Positions 36,394 through 46,041 of a DNA stretch of 64,000 bases are shown one piece after another (positions within the stretch are counted from its first letter, which is position 1; every line of letters starts with the position of its first letter). Source of the stretch: an uncultured Bacteroidales bacterium (lineage in GTDB: Bacteria; Bacteroidota; Bacteroidia; Bacteroidales; UBA932); NCBI GenBank assembly GCA_944326355.1, contig CALVDO010000003.1, positions 1-64,000 on the forward strand. The letters run 5' to 3'. Made by a program: the position numbers and the translations under genes. The notes under the pieces were generated by a model. That model was given only the letters and a program-made list of their open reading frames with translations. It was not told where the DNA came from and ran no database searches.

Positions 36394-37896
36394 ATGCAGA
36401 AGCAGTTTGATTCTACGCTCGAACGTATGGCGGACGAAGTCCCTTCGATGAGGAGTCGTCCTGTGCTGCTTGCTGTCAGCGGAGGCGTCGATTCCATGTG
36501 CATGGCCGATCTTTTCCTGCACTCCATGACATATCCCGACTTTGCGGTCGCCCACTGCAATTTCCGTCTGAGAGGGGCGGAAAGCGATTCGGATGCGGCT
36601 CTCGTTGAGGCATGGGCGGAACGGCACGGGAAGAGGCTGCATCTCACTGAGTTCGATACAGAGGATTATGCCCGCAGGACGGGAATGAGCATAGAGATGG
36701 CCGCGAGGGAGCTCAGGTACGGCTGGTTCGCGCAGCTTGCCGAAGAATACGGATATTCGGCCGTGGCTGTGGCACATAACGCGAACGACAACGCGGAGAC
36801 CCTGATGCTCAATCTTCTCCGCGGCACAGGCATAAGAGGACTCTCCGGAATGAGGGAGGTGTCCGTCGTGCCGTGCGCAGGCTCTCGGATGTCTGGTGCG
36901 GAATCTCATGCTGCTTTGGAGGGAGCCGCTCCCGTTCCGCTCATCCGTCCGATGCTCGCCTTTACGCGGAAACAGATAGAGGGGTACGCTTTCTCAAGAG
37001 GCATCCTCTTTCACGAGGACAGCACCAACGCCCGTACGGAATATAAGAGAAACAGGATACGCAATCAGGTCTTCCCTGTTTTCAGCGGCATAAATCCTTC
37101 TTTCGTCAGGACCGTCTGCCGTGAGATGGGGTATTTTTCACAGGTCTGCGACATCGCCGACGCATATTTCGAGGAGCGTCTCCCGTCTCTGCTCATGCCT
37201 GGGAAAGACGGCATGGATGATTCCGGCTGCTCGGTCAGTCTTGAGCGGCTGAGGGCTGATCCGCATTGGAAATACCTGCTTTACAGGATAATGGAGCGGT
37301 ACGGCTTCAATTCTTCGGCGGCATCTTCGGCGGCCGCGATAATTTCAGACTCCGGCACTGTCGGGGGAAAATCCTTCCGCTCTGAAAACCATGAACTTCT
37401 TATGACTTCAACCGGAATCGTCATCCGTCCGCTCGCGCCGGAGTCTCGCCGGCTTTCATCCTCCGAGCCGATTATGGTGGTCAGGGGAGACGGCGACTAT
37501 CATTTCAACGGAGTGTCATTCTCAGTGGAGACTGTCCGCTGGGACGGGTCTCTTCCGCTCAGGCAGCCTCATGGCGTGCTGGCTTTCGACAGAGCCTGCA
37601 TGGACTTTCCTTTCATCTGCCGCAGATGGATGAACGGAGACTGGATGAAGCCGCTCGGGCTCAAGGGCAGAAAAAAGCTGAGCGACCTCTTCACGGACCT
37701 GAAGTACGGACTGCCGGAGAAGGAGTCCGCCATCGTGCTCCTCTCTCCTCCTCCTGCTTCGGAAGACAGGGGAGATGAGCCGGAACATCACGTGAAGGCC
37801 GTGCTCGGAGTAAGGATAGATGATTCGGTCAAGATAACCGGTGCCACGACTGAGGCTGTCTTCATACGGCTGAAGCCGGCTGACGGGCGGGAATGA
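36394..37896 (+). CDS. tilS: tRNA(Ile)-lysidine synthase
   Basis: TilS modifies C34 of the CAU-anticodon tRNA-Ile to lysidine so that it reads AUA. The 500 residues have the N-type ATP pyrophosphatase P-loop SGGVDSMCMADLF, then AHCNFRLRGAESD, HNANDNAETLMLNLLRGTG with RGLSGM, and DSTNARTEYKRNRIRNQVFP. The C-terminal domain carries the TilS substrate motif WMNGDWMKPLGLKGRKKLSD. Its length is close to other Bacteroidetes TilS. It starts 20 bp after the DUF3078 gene. Confidence 0.94.
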   Translation: MQKQFDSTLERMADEVPSMRSRPVLLAVSGGVDSMCMADLFLHSMTYPDFAVAHCNFRLRGAESDSDAALVEAWAERHGKRLHLTEFDTEDYARRTGMSIEMAARELRYGWFAQLAEEYGYSAVAVAHNANDNAETLMLNLLRGTGIRGLSGMREVSVVPCAGSRMSGAESHAALEGAAPVPLIRPMLAFTRKQIEGYAFSRGILFHEDSTNARTEYKRNRIRNQVFPVFSGINPSFVRTVCREMGYFSQVCDIADAYFEERLPSLLMPGKDGMDDSGCSVSLERLRADPHWKYLLYRIMERYGFNSSAASSAAAIISDSGTVGGKSFRSENHELLMTSTGIVIRPLAPESRRLSSSEPIMVVRGDGDYHFNGVSFSVETVRWDGSLPLRQPHGVLAFDRACMDFPFICRRWMNGDWMKPLGLKGRKKLSDLFTDLKYGLPEKESAIVLLSPPPASEDRGDEPEHHVKAVLGVRIDDSVKITGATTEAVFIRLKPADGRE

Positions 37897-37914
37897 GACC
37901 GCCGAAAAGACCAC

Positions 37915-40629
37915 ATGATTATGAAAATGCACATTTTTCTCGCAGTCGCAGTGCTGCTCCTCGTGTCCGCCTCCTGTTCACGAGGCCTGATCACAGATCC
38001 TGAAGTGCTCAAGTCGGTTGAGGAGGACTTTCTCTTGCGAACGCCTGTGCTCGAGTCGGCCGGGATCTGTCTGGATTCGCTTCAGATGACGAAAGCCGAG
38101 AGGCAGGCCATGGAGTTTCTCTATGCCTACATGCCGATAGGGGATGTGTTGAACCTGCCTCCGGAGTATCATCTCGACAACTGCAGGCTCACATTCAGTG
38201 CTCTCAGTGAGATGCCGTGGGGAAAGACCGCGCCTGAGCGGGAAGTGCGGCATTTCGTGCTCCCTGTAAGGGTGAACAATGAGAATCTGGACACTGCCAG
38301 AGCGGTGTTCTTCCGGGAACTTGCTCCACGGGTGAAGAATCTTTCCATGGAGGAGGCGATTCTCGAGGTCAACCACTGGTGTCATGAAAAGGCGGTTTAT
38401 CAGCCGTCGGACTCCAGAACAAGCTCCCCTCTGGCAACGGTCAGGACTGCCTACGGAAGGTGCGGGGAGGAGTCCACTTTTCTTGTGGCCGCCCTCAGGT
38501 CTGTGGGCATTCCCGCAAGGCAGGTTTACACTCCGAGATGGGCGCATACGGATGACAATCACGCCTGGGTGGAGGCCTGGGCGGACGGCGAATGGCATTT
38601 TCTCGGAGCGTGCGAGCCTGAGCCTGTGCTCGATCTCGGCTGGTTCAATGCTCCGGCGAGCCGCGGAATGCTTATGCACACCAAGGTGTTCGGCAGGTAT
38701 GACGGTCCGGAGGAGGTAGTGTCAGTCGCACCGAATTATACCGAGATAAATGTGATAGACAATTATGCCCCTGGAGCGGCGCGGCTGGATGTGACGGTTA
38801 CATACTCTGACGGCCGTCCGGTGCCGGGCGCAAGGGTTGAGTACAGGCTTTACAATTATGCCGAGTTCTATCCGGTGGCAGTCAAGACTGCCGGAAGTGA
38901 CGGCTGCTCATGCCTTACCGCAGGGCTCGGGGACATGCTGGTGTATGCAACGGACGGGGATAAGTTCGGCTTCAGGAAGGTTTCCTTCGGAAAAGAAGGC
39001 AGTGTGGACATAGTCCTTTTATATGATGAGGACAATCTTCCGGACCATATCGCCTTTGAATCAGTGCCGCCTGCGGAGAATGCGGAGCTTCCGGAGGTGA
39101 CGGAGGAACAGCGGGAAGAGAATGACAGACGGATGGCGCAGGAGGATTCCATAAGGCTGGAATATGTGGGGACATTCTATGACAGGGAGCGTGCGGAGGC
39201 ATTTGCCGACAGGCTCGGTCTGCCTTCGTCTTCGTCATGGAGCATGGCTCTTGTAAAGCTTGCGTCGGGGAACAAGGCTCTGATGACGCTCAGGCCTGCT
39301 TCTGATCTGATTGTTGCATCACGCGGCAACCATCCGGAAATATGTTCGTTCCTGGAATATGCAGTGTCGGAAGGCCGTGGCAACGATGCCATTCTCCTGC
39401 TCAATTCAATATCTGAAAAAGATTTGAGGGACACTCCTGCCACTGTACTGCGGGATCATCTGGACAATGTTCCTGCAGGATGTGCCGATGAGAACATCTA
39501 TTGCCCGAGGGTTTCCACTGAGCTGCTCACCCCATACAGGGGACTTCTCCTGAAAAATCTGCCGGCAACCATGTGGGATGCAGTGCGCGAAGATCCGGCC
39601 AGCCTTGTGAAATGGTGCCGAGACAGTCTGTCTATGATGGATTCCATATCCATGGGATATGTCCAGGTGGCTCCGGCAAGGGTCTGGGACACGAGGGTGG
39701 CAGACAAGGCCTCAAGGGAAATATTCTTTGTCACCGTATGCCGGACCGCTGGAGTGCCTGCCTGGAAGGACCCCGTGGACGGCACGGTGAAATACAGGCA
39801 CGGCGGACAGGTCTTTGATGTGGATTTCGATGCGGCCGAAAAGATTGTGGCCGATACCGGGACACTGAAGATAAGGTATTCCGCGATACCTATGCTTGAA
39901 GATCCTCGCTATTACACCCATTTTACCCTTTCAAGATATGAGGACGGGACTTTCGTCCTGCTCAACTATGAGGAATCCGCAACATGGAAGAATACATTTT
40001 CCGGAGGTGCAGTCTTGCCTGAGGGGACATATATGCTCACAAGCGGGGCAAGGATGTCCGGCGGCAATGTGCTGGCGGATATGAGCTTCTTCCAGGTGAA
40101 GGCCGGACAGACGACTTCCGTCGGGCTGGTGGTCAGGGACGATCCTTCACAGTATCGGGTGATCGGCAGCTTCAATTCCGAAGCCCTTTACGACAAGGTG
40201 CCGGCGCCGGGCACCGGCAGCCTTGAAGACAGGGTCCGCAAATCCGTACTTTCCGAGACCGGACGGGGATATTTTGCCGTAGCCCTCGTGGACAGCGGCA
40301 GAGAGCCGACCGACCATGCGATGCGTGACATATCGGCTGCTGCAGAGGAACTTGCCGCATGGGGACGGCCGATATTGGTGATATTCGCATCCGAAAATGA
40401 CTGGAAACGGTTTGATCCGGGGAAATACAATCTTCCTCCGACTGTAAGCTACGGAATCGACACGGACGGCTCCATGCGCGAAATGATGGTTTCGGGCATG
40501 AGTCTGAAGGGGAAAGGCCGCCTGCCTCTGATTGTGGTGGCAGACACCTTCAACAGGGTTGTCTTCTTCTCTGAAGGATATTCTATAGGGCTCGGCGACA
40601 GGCTTGTGAAAGTGTCGAAGAGCCTATAG
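37915..40629 (+). CDS. Large transglutaminase-like lipoprotein
   Basis: The 904-residue lipoprotein has a signal peptide (MKMHIFLAVAVLLLVSASCS, with Cys as the lipid site). A transglutaminase-like core follows: CGEESTFLVAALRSVGIPAR carries the Cys, and DDNHAWVEAWADGEWHFLGA the His; the third residue may lie in the ACEPEPVLD that follows. Next come immunoglobulin-like beta domains, long helical stretches, and a C-terminal domain (about 760-904) that resembles a thioredoxin-like fold (RPILVIFASENDWKRF). Such proteins in Bacteroidetes are predicted surface or periplasmic peptidases or cross-linking enzymes without known substrate. A second Met at 37921 is equally good as start. The 3' end overlaps cutC by 6 bp. 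Confidence 0.85.
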   Translation: MIMKMHIFLAVAVLLLVSASCSRGLITDPEVLKSVEEDFLLRTPVLESAGICLDSLQMTKAERQAMEFLYAYMPIGDVLNLPPEYHLDNCRLTFSALSEMPWGKTAPEREVRHFVLPVRVNNENLDTARAVFFRELAPRVKNLSMEEAILEVNHWCHEKAVYQPSDSRTSSPLATVRTAYGRCGEESTFLVAALRSVGIPARQVYTPRWAHTDDNHAWVEAWADGEWHFLGACEPEPVLDLGWFNAPASRGMLMHTKVFGRYDGPEEVVSVAPNYTEINVIDNYAPGAARLDVTVTYSDGRPVPGARVEYRLYNYAEFYPVAVKTAGSDGCSCLTAGLGDMLVYATDGDKFGFRKVSFGKEGSVDIVLLYDEDNLPDHIAFESVPPAENAELPEVTEEQREENDRRMAQEDSIRLEYVGTFYDRERAEAFADRLGLPSSSSWSMALVKLASGNKALMTLRPASDLIVASRGNHPEICSFLEYAVSEGRGNDAILLLNSISEKDLRDTPATVLRDHLDNVPAGCADENIYCPRVSTELLTPYRGLLLKNLPATMWDAVREDPASLVKWCRDSLSMMDSISMGYVQVAPARVWDTRVADKASREIFFVTVCRTAGVPAWKDPVDGTVKYRHGGQVFDVDFDAAEKIVADTGTLKIRYSAIPMLEDPRYYTHFTLSRYEDGTFVLLNYEESATWKNTFSGGAVLPEGTYMLTSGARMSGGNVLADMSFFQVKAGQTTSVGLVVRDDPSQYRVIGSFNSEALYDKVPAPGTGSLEDRVRKSVLSETGRGYFAVALVDSGREPTDHAMRDISAAAEELAAWGRPILVIFASENDWKRFDPGKYNLPPTVSYGIDTDGSMREMMVSGMSLKGKGRLPLIVVADTFNRVVFFSEGYSIGLGDRLVKVSKSL

Positions 40630-41364
40630 GGATTTGAGAGCATTGACTGCTGCGGCTATTTCATCCGGATCTGAATCCATGATGGAATAGCCGTCTTTTT
40701 CGCTGCCCATCAGCACTTCCGGACGGCGGAATCTCATGCCGCTTCCCACAGGCCTGCGTGCAGAGAGATGAAATTCTTGAGCTCCGGTGGTTTCTGCGAT
40801 TACGGCAATGTTGTCGGAATTTATCCCGCATCCGGGCATTATGGATATTCTTTCCCCGGCCTTGCGGACAAGTTCGGCAATGAGCTCTGCTCCTTCCGGC
40901 GCGGAAGGTCTGCAGCCGGATGTCAGTATTCTCCGGCATCCGAATCCTATGATCTTTTCCATGGCCTCAAACGGGTCCTTAGCATGGTCAAAGGCTCGGT
41001 GGAATGTCACGGGCAAGTCCCCAGCGGCAGTCATGAGCATGATCATCGCCTTTTCGTCCACTTCTCCGTCCGCTGTCAGAGCACCGAAGACGAGTCCGTC
41101 GGCTCCGGCATCCTGCGCAGCGTATATGTCATACTCCATCTGCCTGATCTCGCTGTCGGAGTAGAGGAAGTCTCCTCCTCTTGGCCTGATGATTACGTTC
41201 ATCCCTATGCGGAGCACCTCGCGGGCTCTGCAAATCATGCCGGAAGACGGTGTCGTTCCGCCCTCCGGCATTCCAGCGCAGAGCTCCACTCTGTCTGCCC
41301 CGCCTTCCTGAGCTGCCGCACAGCTCTTCACCGAGCCGGCACATATCTCTATGAGGCGTTTCAT
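40624..41364 (-). CDS. cutC: CutC family protein
   Basis: The 246-residue TIM-barrel protein matches CutC throughout: IEICAGSVKSCAAAQEGGAD, RVELCAGMPEGGTTPSSG, IIRPRGGDFLYSDSE, FHRAFDHAKDP, RILTSGCRPSAPEG and IMPGCGIN. CutC was named for copper homeostasis in E. coli, but a direct copper role is disputed. It begins 15 bp after the sppA stop, so the two form an operon. Convergent with the transglutaminase-like gene. Confidence 0.93.
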   Translation of the reverse strand: MKRLIEICAGSVKSCAAAQEGGADRVELCAGMPEGGTTPSSGMICRAREVLRIGMNVIIRPRGGDFLYSDSEIRQMEYDIYAAQDAGADGLVFGALTADGEVDEKAMIMLMTAAGDLPVTFHRAFDHAKDPFEAMEKIIGFGCRRILTSGCRPSAPEGAELIAELVRKAGERISIMPGCGINSDNIAVIAETTGAQEFHLSARRPVGSGMRFRRPEVLMGSEKDGYSIMDSDPDEIAAAVNALKSL

Positions 41365-41379
41365 CTTATTCTTCCGTCG

Positions 41380-43149
41380 TTATTCAATAGTGATTTCGTA
41401 TGGCATCCGGGCGTAGACTTTGCCGCTCTGATCGGCATTCCAGCCGCAGAAAGCCTTTTCGACATCCTCAAGAGGCGTGTCTGCAAATACGGATGCGCTG
41501 CTTGAGCCGAACGAGTCGAGCAGCAGTTCCAGAGTCGTGAGCGGCTTCGGATATTCTGCGATCTGCCATGCCGAGAGATCGGAATGGCCTGCCAGCATTC
41601 CGGCGTAGACCACTGCGTCCTTAAGTGTTCCGATGCTGTCGATGAGACCTATCTCCAGAGCGTCCGCTCCCGACCACACGCGGCCCTGGGCTATCGAATC
41701 CACATAAGACACCTCCATGTCCCTGCCTTCCGCCACGATGGACGTGAATCTGTCATAGATCTTCTCGACTGAAGCCTGCATATAGGCGGTTTCGTCCCTG
41801 TCCAGAGCCCTCGTGCCTGCGTACATGTCACCGTGCTCATTCGAGCTTACCGTCTCAATATTCACATGGGCCAGATTCTTGAGCGTGCCGCTGAAGTCCG
41901 GAATCATGCTGAATACTCCGATTGATCCGGTGAGTGTGCTGGCATTGGCGAAAATCATGTTGCAGCTGTTTGATATCCAGTATCCGCCGCTGGCCGCATA
42001 GTTGCCGTAGGAGGCCACTACAGGCTTTTCTTTTCTGAGCAGCTCTATCTCATTGCGGATCTTTTCCGAGGCGAGCACGCTTCCACCTGGTGAGTTCACT
42101 CTGAACACCACGGCCTTAACCGATGCGTCTCTCCTCACCTCGGCAATGATGGAGGCGAATCTGTCTCCTCCGACCTGAGTCTTGTCTTCTCCGTCAATGA
42201 TGTTGCCGGAAGCGTAGATTATGGCTATCTTGTCCTTCGTCTTGAGGTTAGGCATCAGCTTCACCTTGGCATAGTCCTGGAGCGAGATCACCGGCAGATC
42301 CTCAGGCTTCTCCACGCCGGCGAGGCTGCAGAGCTTGTTGCTGAGCTCGTCCTGAGTGAGAAGCTCATCCACGAGACCGTTGTTGAGGTAGTCTTCCGGA
42401 AAATTGAGCATCAGCTTGTCAATCAGCTCATTGAAATTTTCTGCTGTGATTCCTCTCGCATCTGCAATCTGGCTGCTCCAGCTCTCCCAGATGGAGTTTA
42501 TGAGCTCCTGATTCTGAAGCCGGTTCTCCGGGCTGCTGCCGTTGCGCACATACATTTCGCCTGCCGACTTGTATTTGCCGTGGCGGATCAACTGAACATT
42601 GACGCCGAGCCTGTCGAGGATGTCCTTGAGGAAAATCATGCGGGATGCGAGGCCGGTGATCATGGTCATGCCTCCGTCGTATGAGGTCATGTATATCTTG
42701 TCTGAGACTGAGGCGAGATAGTAGCCAGCGTTGGTCGGATTCTCAATATATGACACGATGGCCTTTCCGCTCATGCGGAAGTTCTCGAGAGCATCCCTCA
42801 GCTCCTCGATCTGCGCCATCCCGCCGCTTGCCATGTCCGGCTTCATGTATATGTAGCTTACCGACGGGTCGGACGCTGCGGCGTCAATCGCCTGAACGGC
42901 GGTCCAGATGCCTGTCCTTGTCGCATTATCGCCCTGAAGTATCGACATAGGGTCGGATTCTGCGCTCTGTTCGGTGAGCATGAACGTGCTCATGTCGAGA
43001 GTGAGGACGGCTGAACGCGGCATCACGGGCTTGGAGCTGCCGAGCGCGGCGAGAGAGCCGATGAGGGCAAACGCGAACAGTGTCATGACGATGTTGACCA
43101 CAAAGAAGCCTACGATGACGGCTAAGGTGGTTTTGAGAAATTCTTTCAT
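41380..43149 (-). CDS. sppA: Signal peptide peptidase SppA (67K type)
   Basis: SppA is a membrane-bound serine protease that degrades cleaved signal peptides. The 589 residues begin with a membrane anchor (LAVIVGFFVVNIVMTLFAFA) and hold the two tandem domains of the long form. The N-terminal domain has NAGYYLASVSDKIYMTS, whose Lys is near the expected general base region. The C-terminal domain has GGSVLASEKIRNEIELL and YAASGGYWISNSCN with the nucleophile Ser, then TLTGSIGVFSMIPDFSG. The start at 43149 begins the anchor; the long open frame upstream runs through the divergent promoter and is not used. Confidence 0.93.
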   Translation of the reverse strand: MKEFLKTTLAVIVGFFVVNIVMTLFAFALIGSLAALGSSKPVMPRSAVLTLDMSTFMLTEQSAESDPMSILQGDNATRTGIWTAVQAIDAAASDPSVSYIYMKPDMASGGMAQIEELRDALENFRMSGKAIVSYIENPTNAGYYLASVSDKIYMTSYDGGMTMITGLASRMIFLKDILDRLGVNVQLIRHGKYKSAGEMYVRNGSSPENRLQNQELINSIWESWSSQIADARGITAENFNELIDKLMLNFPEDYLNNGLVDELLTQDELSNKLCSLAGVEKPEDLPVISLQDYAKVKLMPNLKTKDKIAIIYASGNIIDGEDKTQVGGDRFASIIAEVRRDASVKAVVFRVNSPGGSVLASEKIRNEIELLRKEKPVVASYGNYAASGGYWISNSCNMIFANASTLTGSIGVFSMIPDFSGTLKNLAHVNIETVSSNEHGDMYAGTRALDRDETAYMQASVEKIYDRFTSIVAEGRDMEVSYVDSIAQGRVWSGADALEIGLIDSIGTLKDAVVYAGMLAGHSDLSAWQIAEYPKPLTTLELLLDSFGSSSASVFADTPLEDVEKAFCGWNADQSGKVYARMPYEITIE

Positions 43150-43192
43150 GCCGTTTCTGAGATTAAATTTGAAAAAAGTCTTCTGCAGTCTG

Positions 43193-43229
43193 CAAATATA
43201 ATCACAAGCCGTGAAATTTCCTATTTTTG
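43193..43229. promoter_or_regulatory. Divergent -7 boxes between sppA and the TonB receptor gene
   Basis: TATATTTG on the minus strand (43200-43193) faces sppA, and TATTTTTG on the plus strand (43222-43229) faces the receptor gene. They lie within 40 bp of each other; neither has a clear -33 box. Confidence 0.4.
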
Positions 43230-43301
43230 CACTTTCGGAACCCGTCTGAGGCGACGCGCGGGTCACGAGAATGGCGCAAATGACAAGATTGAGGACGCAA
43301 G

Positions 43302-45503
43302 ATGAAGAAGATGAGACTGATGGCGGTACTTGCCATGTCGCTGTCCGCGTTTGCTGCGGTGGCTCATGAGGTTCAGGGAGAACTGCAGGAGGGCAGAAAG
43401 GCTGAGGAAGACCATGGCATACGGGAAGAGCGGCCTGATTCGCTCTATGGAGAGAGACGGGACAGCCTTGACGCCGCAGTATTTGTGGCAGGACGGAGAG
43501 GCACATATCTTTCAGACACGACTCCGATAAGGACTGAGGTCATATCCTCATCCGGACTCCGGAAGATGGCATGCTGTAACCTGGCCGAAAGCTTCGAGAA
43601 CTCCGCGAGCGTCACGGTGGGCTATTCGGACGCTGTCACCGGAGCACGGCAGATCCGCCTCCTGGGCCTTTCCGGGGCCTATACGCAGATGCTGGACGAA
43701 AATCGTCCGGCGATGCGCGGACTTGCGGCCCCGTTCGGGCTTTCGCAAGTGCCGGGACAATGGCTTGAGAGTATCCAGATAGCCAAAGGGGCTTCTTCGG
43801 TGATAAACGGGGCTGAGTCCGTCACCGGGCAGATCAATCTCGAGTACAGGAAGCCGACCGACGAGAAGCCGCTTTTTCTGAACGCCTCGGTGATGAGCGA
43901 CACCAAGATTGACTTCAATGTTGCCTCATCTCTGCAGATGGGCTCGTCGTGGAGCACTGTGCTGCTGGGGCATGTTTCGGGCAACGTGCGCTCCTTTGAC
44001 CACAATCACGACGGATTTATGGACGACCCGAGGATGCTGCAGCTGAATCTGGCCAACCGATGGCTCTATTATTCCCCGTCAGGAGTACAGGTAAGGTTCG
44101 GACTGAAGGCTGTGCAGGACAGCCGGAGCGGAGGTCAGGAAGGATACGACCGCGATACCTATAAAGAATGGGAGGGAGTGTATTCCGATGACCCGTGGGG
44201 CTCCGACGTGATCGTGAGGACGGTCGGAGGCTATGTGAAGGCGGGCTTCCCTCTGAGGGAGGACAATTCCGCGAATATCGCCATTGTGGCGGACTATTCA
44301 TATACGGATCTGGATTCATGGTTCGGCGCCACTTCTTGGCTCGGAGACCAGCATTCCCTGTTTCTCAACCTCATGTATCAGAACGAGATCAGCGAGGCAC
44401 ACAGCGTGACGGCCGGTCTGAGCGGCAGCCGGGACATGTATCACGGCTCCATCGACCGTCTGGTCAGATCGTCTGATTCTATAGATCCAGAGACGGGGCT
44501 GATGCAGTCTCATTATGTCAATTCTCTGACAGTTACGCCTCTTGTGCTCGGGGTCTACGGAGAGTACACATACCGGGCGGGAGAGAAGCTGACTGCCGTT
44601 GCGGGGCTGCGCGGAGACTGGTATAGCGGAGACGGCTTCAAGGTCATCCCGAGGGTGACCTTCAAATACTCTCCGGTAGAGCAGATTGACCTCAGACTCA
44701 ATGCCGGAAGGGGGCTGCGCTATGCCAATCCTCTTGCGGACAACATAGGGGTATTCTCTACCGGAAAGGTGTTCAGAGGGGATTTCGAGGAGTTCCTTCT
44801 CGAGGATGCATGGACATTCGGGGGCAGCTTCACGTTTCATCTCCCGTTCGGAGCGTCGGATGACGCCTATGTCAGCGTTGACTATTTCAGAACCACATTT
44901 TCGCAGCAGATGATCGCCGATTATGAGTGTGCCTTTAACGCCATCACTTTTTATGCTCTTGACGGAAAGAGGTCATATTCAGACAATTTTCAGATTGACT
45001 TCAGCGTGGAGCCGTTCAGGCGCTTCACCCTGAACGCCACCTTCAGATACACTGATTCGAGGGTTGAGCTTGAGGGACAGGGACTTGTGGAGAGGCCGAT
45101 GACAAGCCGCTATAAGGGAGTGCTCAATCTTCAGTATGCGACCCGCCTCGACAAGTGGATATTCGACTTCACTGCGTCGGTCAACGGCCCTTGCCGGGTC
45201 TACGACGTCATGCTCAGCCACAGGGACGCGTCCGGGAATCTCCTCTACGCCAACGGCTACACTCCAGTATATCCTCTTCTGTATCTTCAGGTCACAAAGC
45301 GTTTCAAGGGAGTTGACCTGTATATAGGAGGGGAAAATCTGACAGGATTCAGGCAGAAGGACTTGCTGCTCGGCGGCCGGGATGCGGCGACCGGACTCGT
45401 TTCCCCTCATCAGCCGTCCTTTGACGCCAGCGCGGTCTGGGGGCCGGTGATGGGAGCGAGGTTCTATGCCGGAGTCCGCTTCACGCTCTGGAAGACCGGA
45501 TGA
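43302..45503 (+). CDS. TonB-dependent outer membrane receptor
   Basis: This 733-residue receptor imports a ligand through the outer membrane using TonB energy. It has a signal peptide (MRLMAVLAMSLSAFAAVA), a short charged segment, a plug domain starting near 60 (STP-like DTTPIRTEVISSSGLRKMAC, then RQIRLLGLSGAYTQMLDE, IQIAKGASSVINGAESVTGQ) and a 22-strand barrel ending VRFTLWKTG. It lacks the carboxypeptidase-like N-terminal domain frequent in Bacteroidetes receptors. A heavy-metal-binding protein gene follows 160 bp later, so a metal or metal complex is a plausible ligand (inference). The start at 43302 precedes the signal peptide by three codons. Confidence 0.88.
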   Translation: MKKMRLMAVLAMSLSAFAAVAHEVQGELQEGRKAEEDHGIREERPDSLYGERRDSLDAAVFVAGRRGTYLSDTTPIRTEVISSSGLRKMACCNLAESFENSASVTVGYSDAVTGARQIRLLGLSGAYTQMLDENRPAMRGLAAPFGLSQVPGQWLESIQIAKGASSVINGAESVTGQINLEYRKPTDEKPLFLNASVMSDTKIDFNVASSLQMGSSWSTVLLGHVSGNVRSFDHNHDGFMDDPRMLQLNLANRWLYYSPSGVQVRFGLKAVQDSRSGGQEGYDRDTYKEWEGVYSDDPWGSDVIVRTVGGYVKAGFPLREDNSANIAIVADYSYTDLDSWFGATSWLGDQHSLFLNLMYQNEISEAHSVTAGLSGSRDMYHGSIDRLVRSSDSIDPETGLMQSHYVNSLTVTPLVLGVYGEYTYRAGEKLTAVAGLRGDWYSGDGFKVIPRVTFKYSPVEQIDLRLNAGRGLRYANPLADNIGVFSTGKVFRGDFEEFLLEDAWTFGGSFTFHLPFGASDDAYVSVDYFRTTFSQQMIADYECAFNAITFYALDGKRSYSDNFQIDFSVEPFRRFTLNATFRYTDSRVELEGQGLVERPMTSRYKGVLNLQYATRLDKWIFDFTASVNGPCRVYDVMLSHRDASGNLLYANGYTPVYPLLYLQVTKRFKGVDLYIGGENLTGFRQKDLLLGGRDAATGLVSPHQPSFDASAVWGPVMGARFYAGVRFTLWKTG

Positions 45504-45564
45504 GGCTTCTGCGGAGAACATCTGCTTGCGATTGACGCACGATCTGGCGGACTTATGCGCAGAA

Positions 45565-45596
45565 TTGGGTGAACTTCTGATTTTTTTGTATTTTTG
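45565..45596 (+). promoter_or_regulatory. Predicted promoter of the heavy-metal-binding gene
   Basis: TTGG (45565-45568), a 20-nt spacer and TATTTTTG (45589-45596) resemble the -33/-7 consensus and lie about 67 nt before the ATG, so the gene may be expressed apart from the receptor. Confidence 0.4.
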
Positions 45597-45663
45597 AAAA
45601 ACCTTTCTGCCGTTTCGGCGGGGGCATATTTTTGAACCGATATAATTTATCTGGACTGCGGTC

Positions 45664-46005
45664 ATGAAATATCTGTGGATTCTGATCATTTCCTCAGTTG
45701 CGCTCATTCCGGCATCGGCCGGAGAGCCGCAGGAGAGTCCGGGTCGTGCCGCGGTCACGGCCGGCAGGGAGAAGAAGACCAAAAAGGTCACATTCTCCGT
45801 TTCCATGCATTGTGAGAACTGCGTGAAGAAGATAATGGACAATGTCGCGTTTGAGAAGGGCGTGAAGGATCTTGAAGTGTCGCTTGAAAACCGGACGGTG
45901 ACCATCTGGTATGACGCGTCAAGGACTGATGAGGCTACTCTGGCGGCGGCATTGGAAAAGCTGGGCTACGATGTGGGCCGAGTGCCCGCCCGGGACGGAG
46001 AGTGA
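45664..46005 (+). CDS. Secreted heavy-metal-associated (HMA) domain protein
   Basis: The 113-residue protein has a signal peptide (MKYLWILIISSVALIPASAG), a short charged linker and a single HMA domain. VTFSVSMHCENCVKKIMDN has the metal-binding CxxC at MHCENC, and the fold continues through VSLENRTVTIWYD to LEKLGYDVG. HMA domains bind copper, zinc or similar soft metals. It is secreted rather than cytoplasmic, so it probably works as a periplasmic metal carrier or sink, perhaps for cargo of the neighbouring receptor (inference). Confidence 0.82.
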   Translation: MKYLWILIISSVALIPASAGEPQESPGRAAVTAGREKKTKKVTFSVSMHCENCVKKIMDNVAFEKGVKDLEVSLENRTVTIWYDASRTDEATLAAALEKLGYDVGRVPARDGE

Positions 46006-46041
46006 GATTCTGACATTCCTTTTGAGACAGTTGATTTAAAG

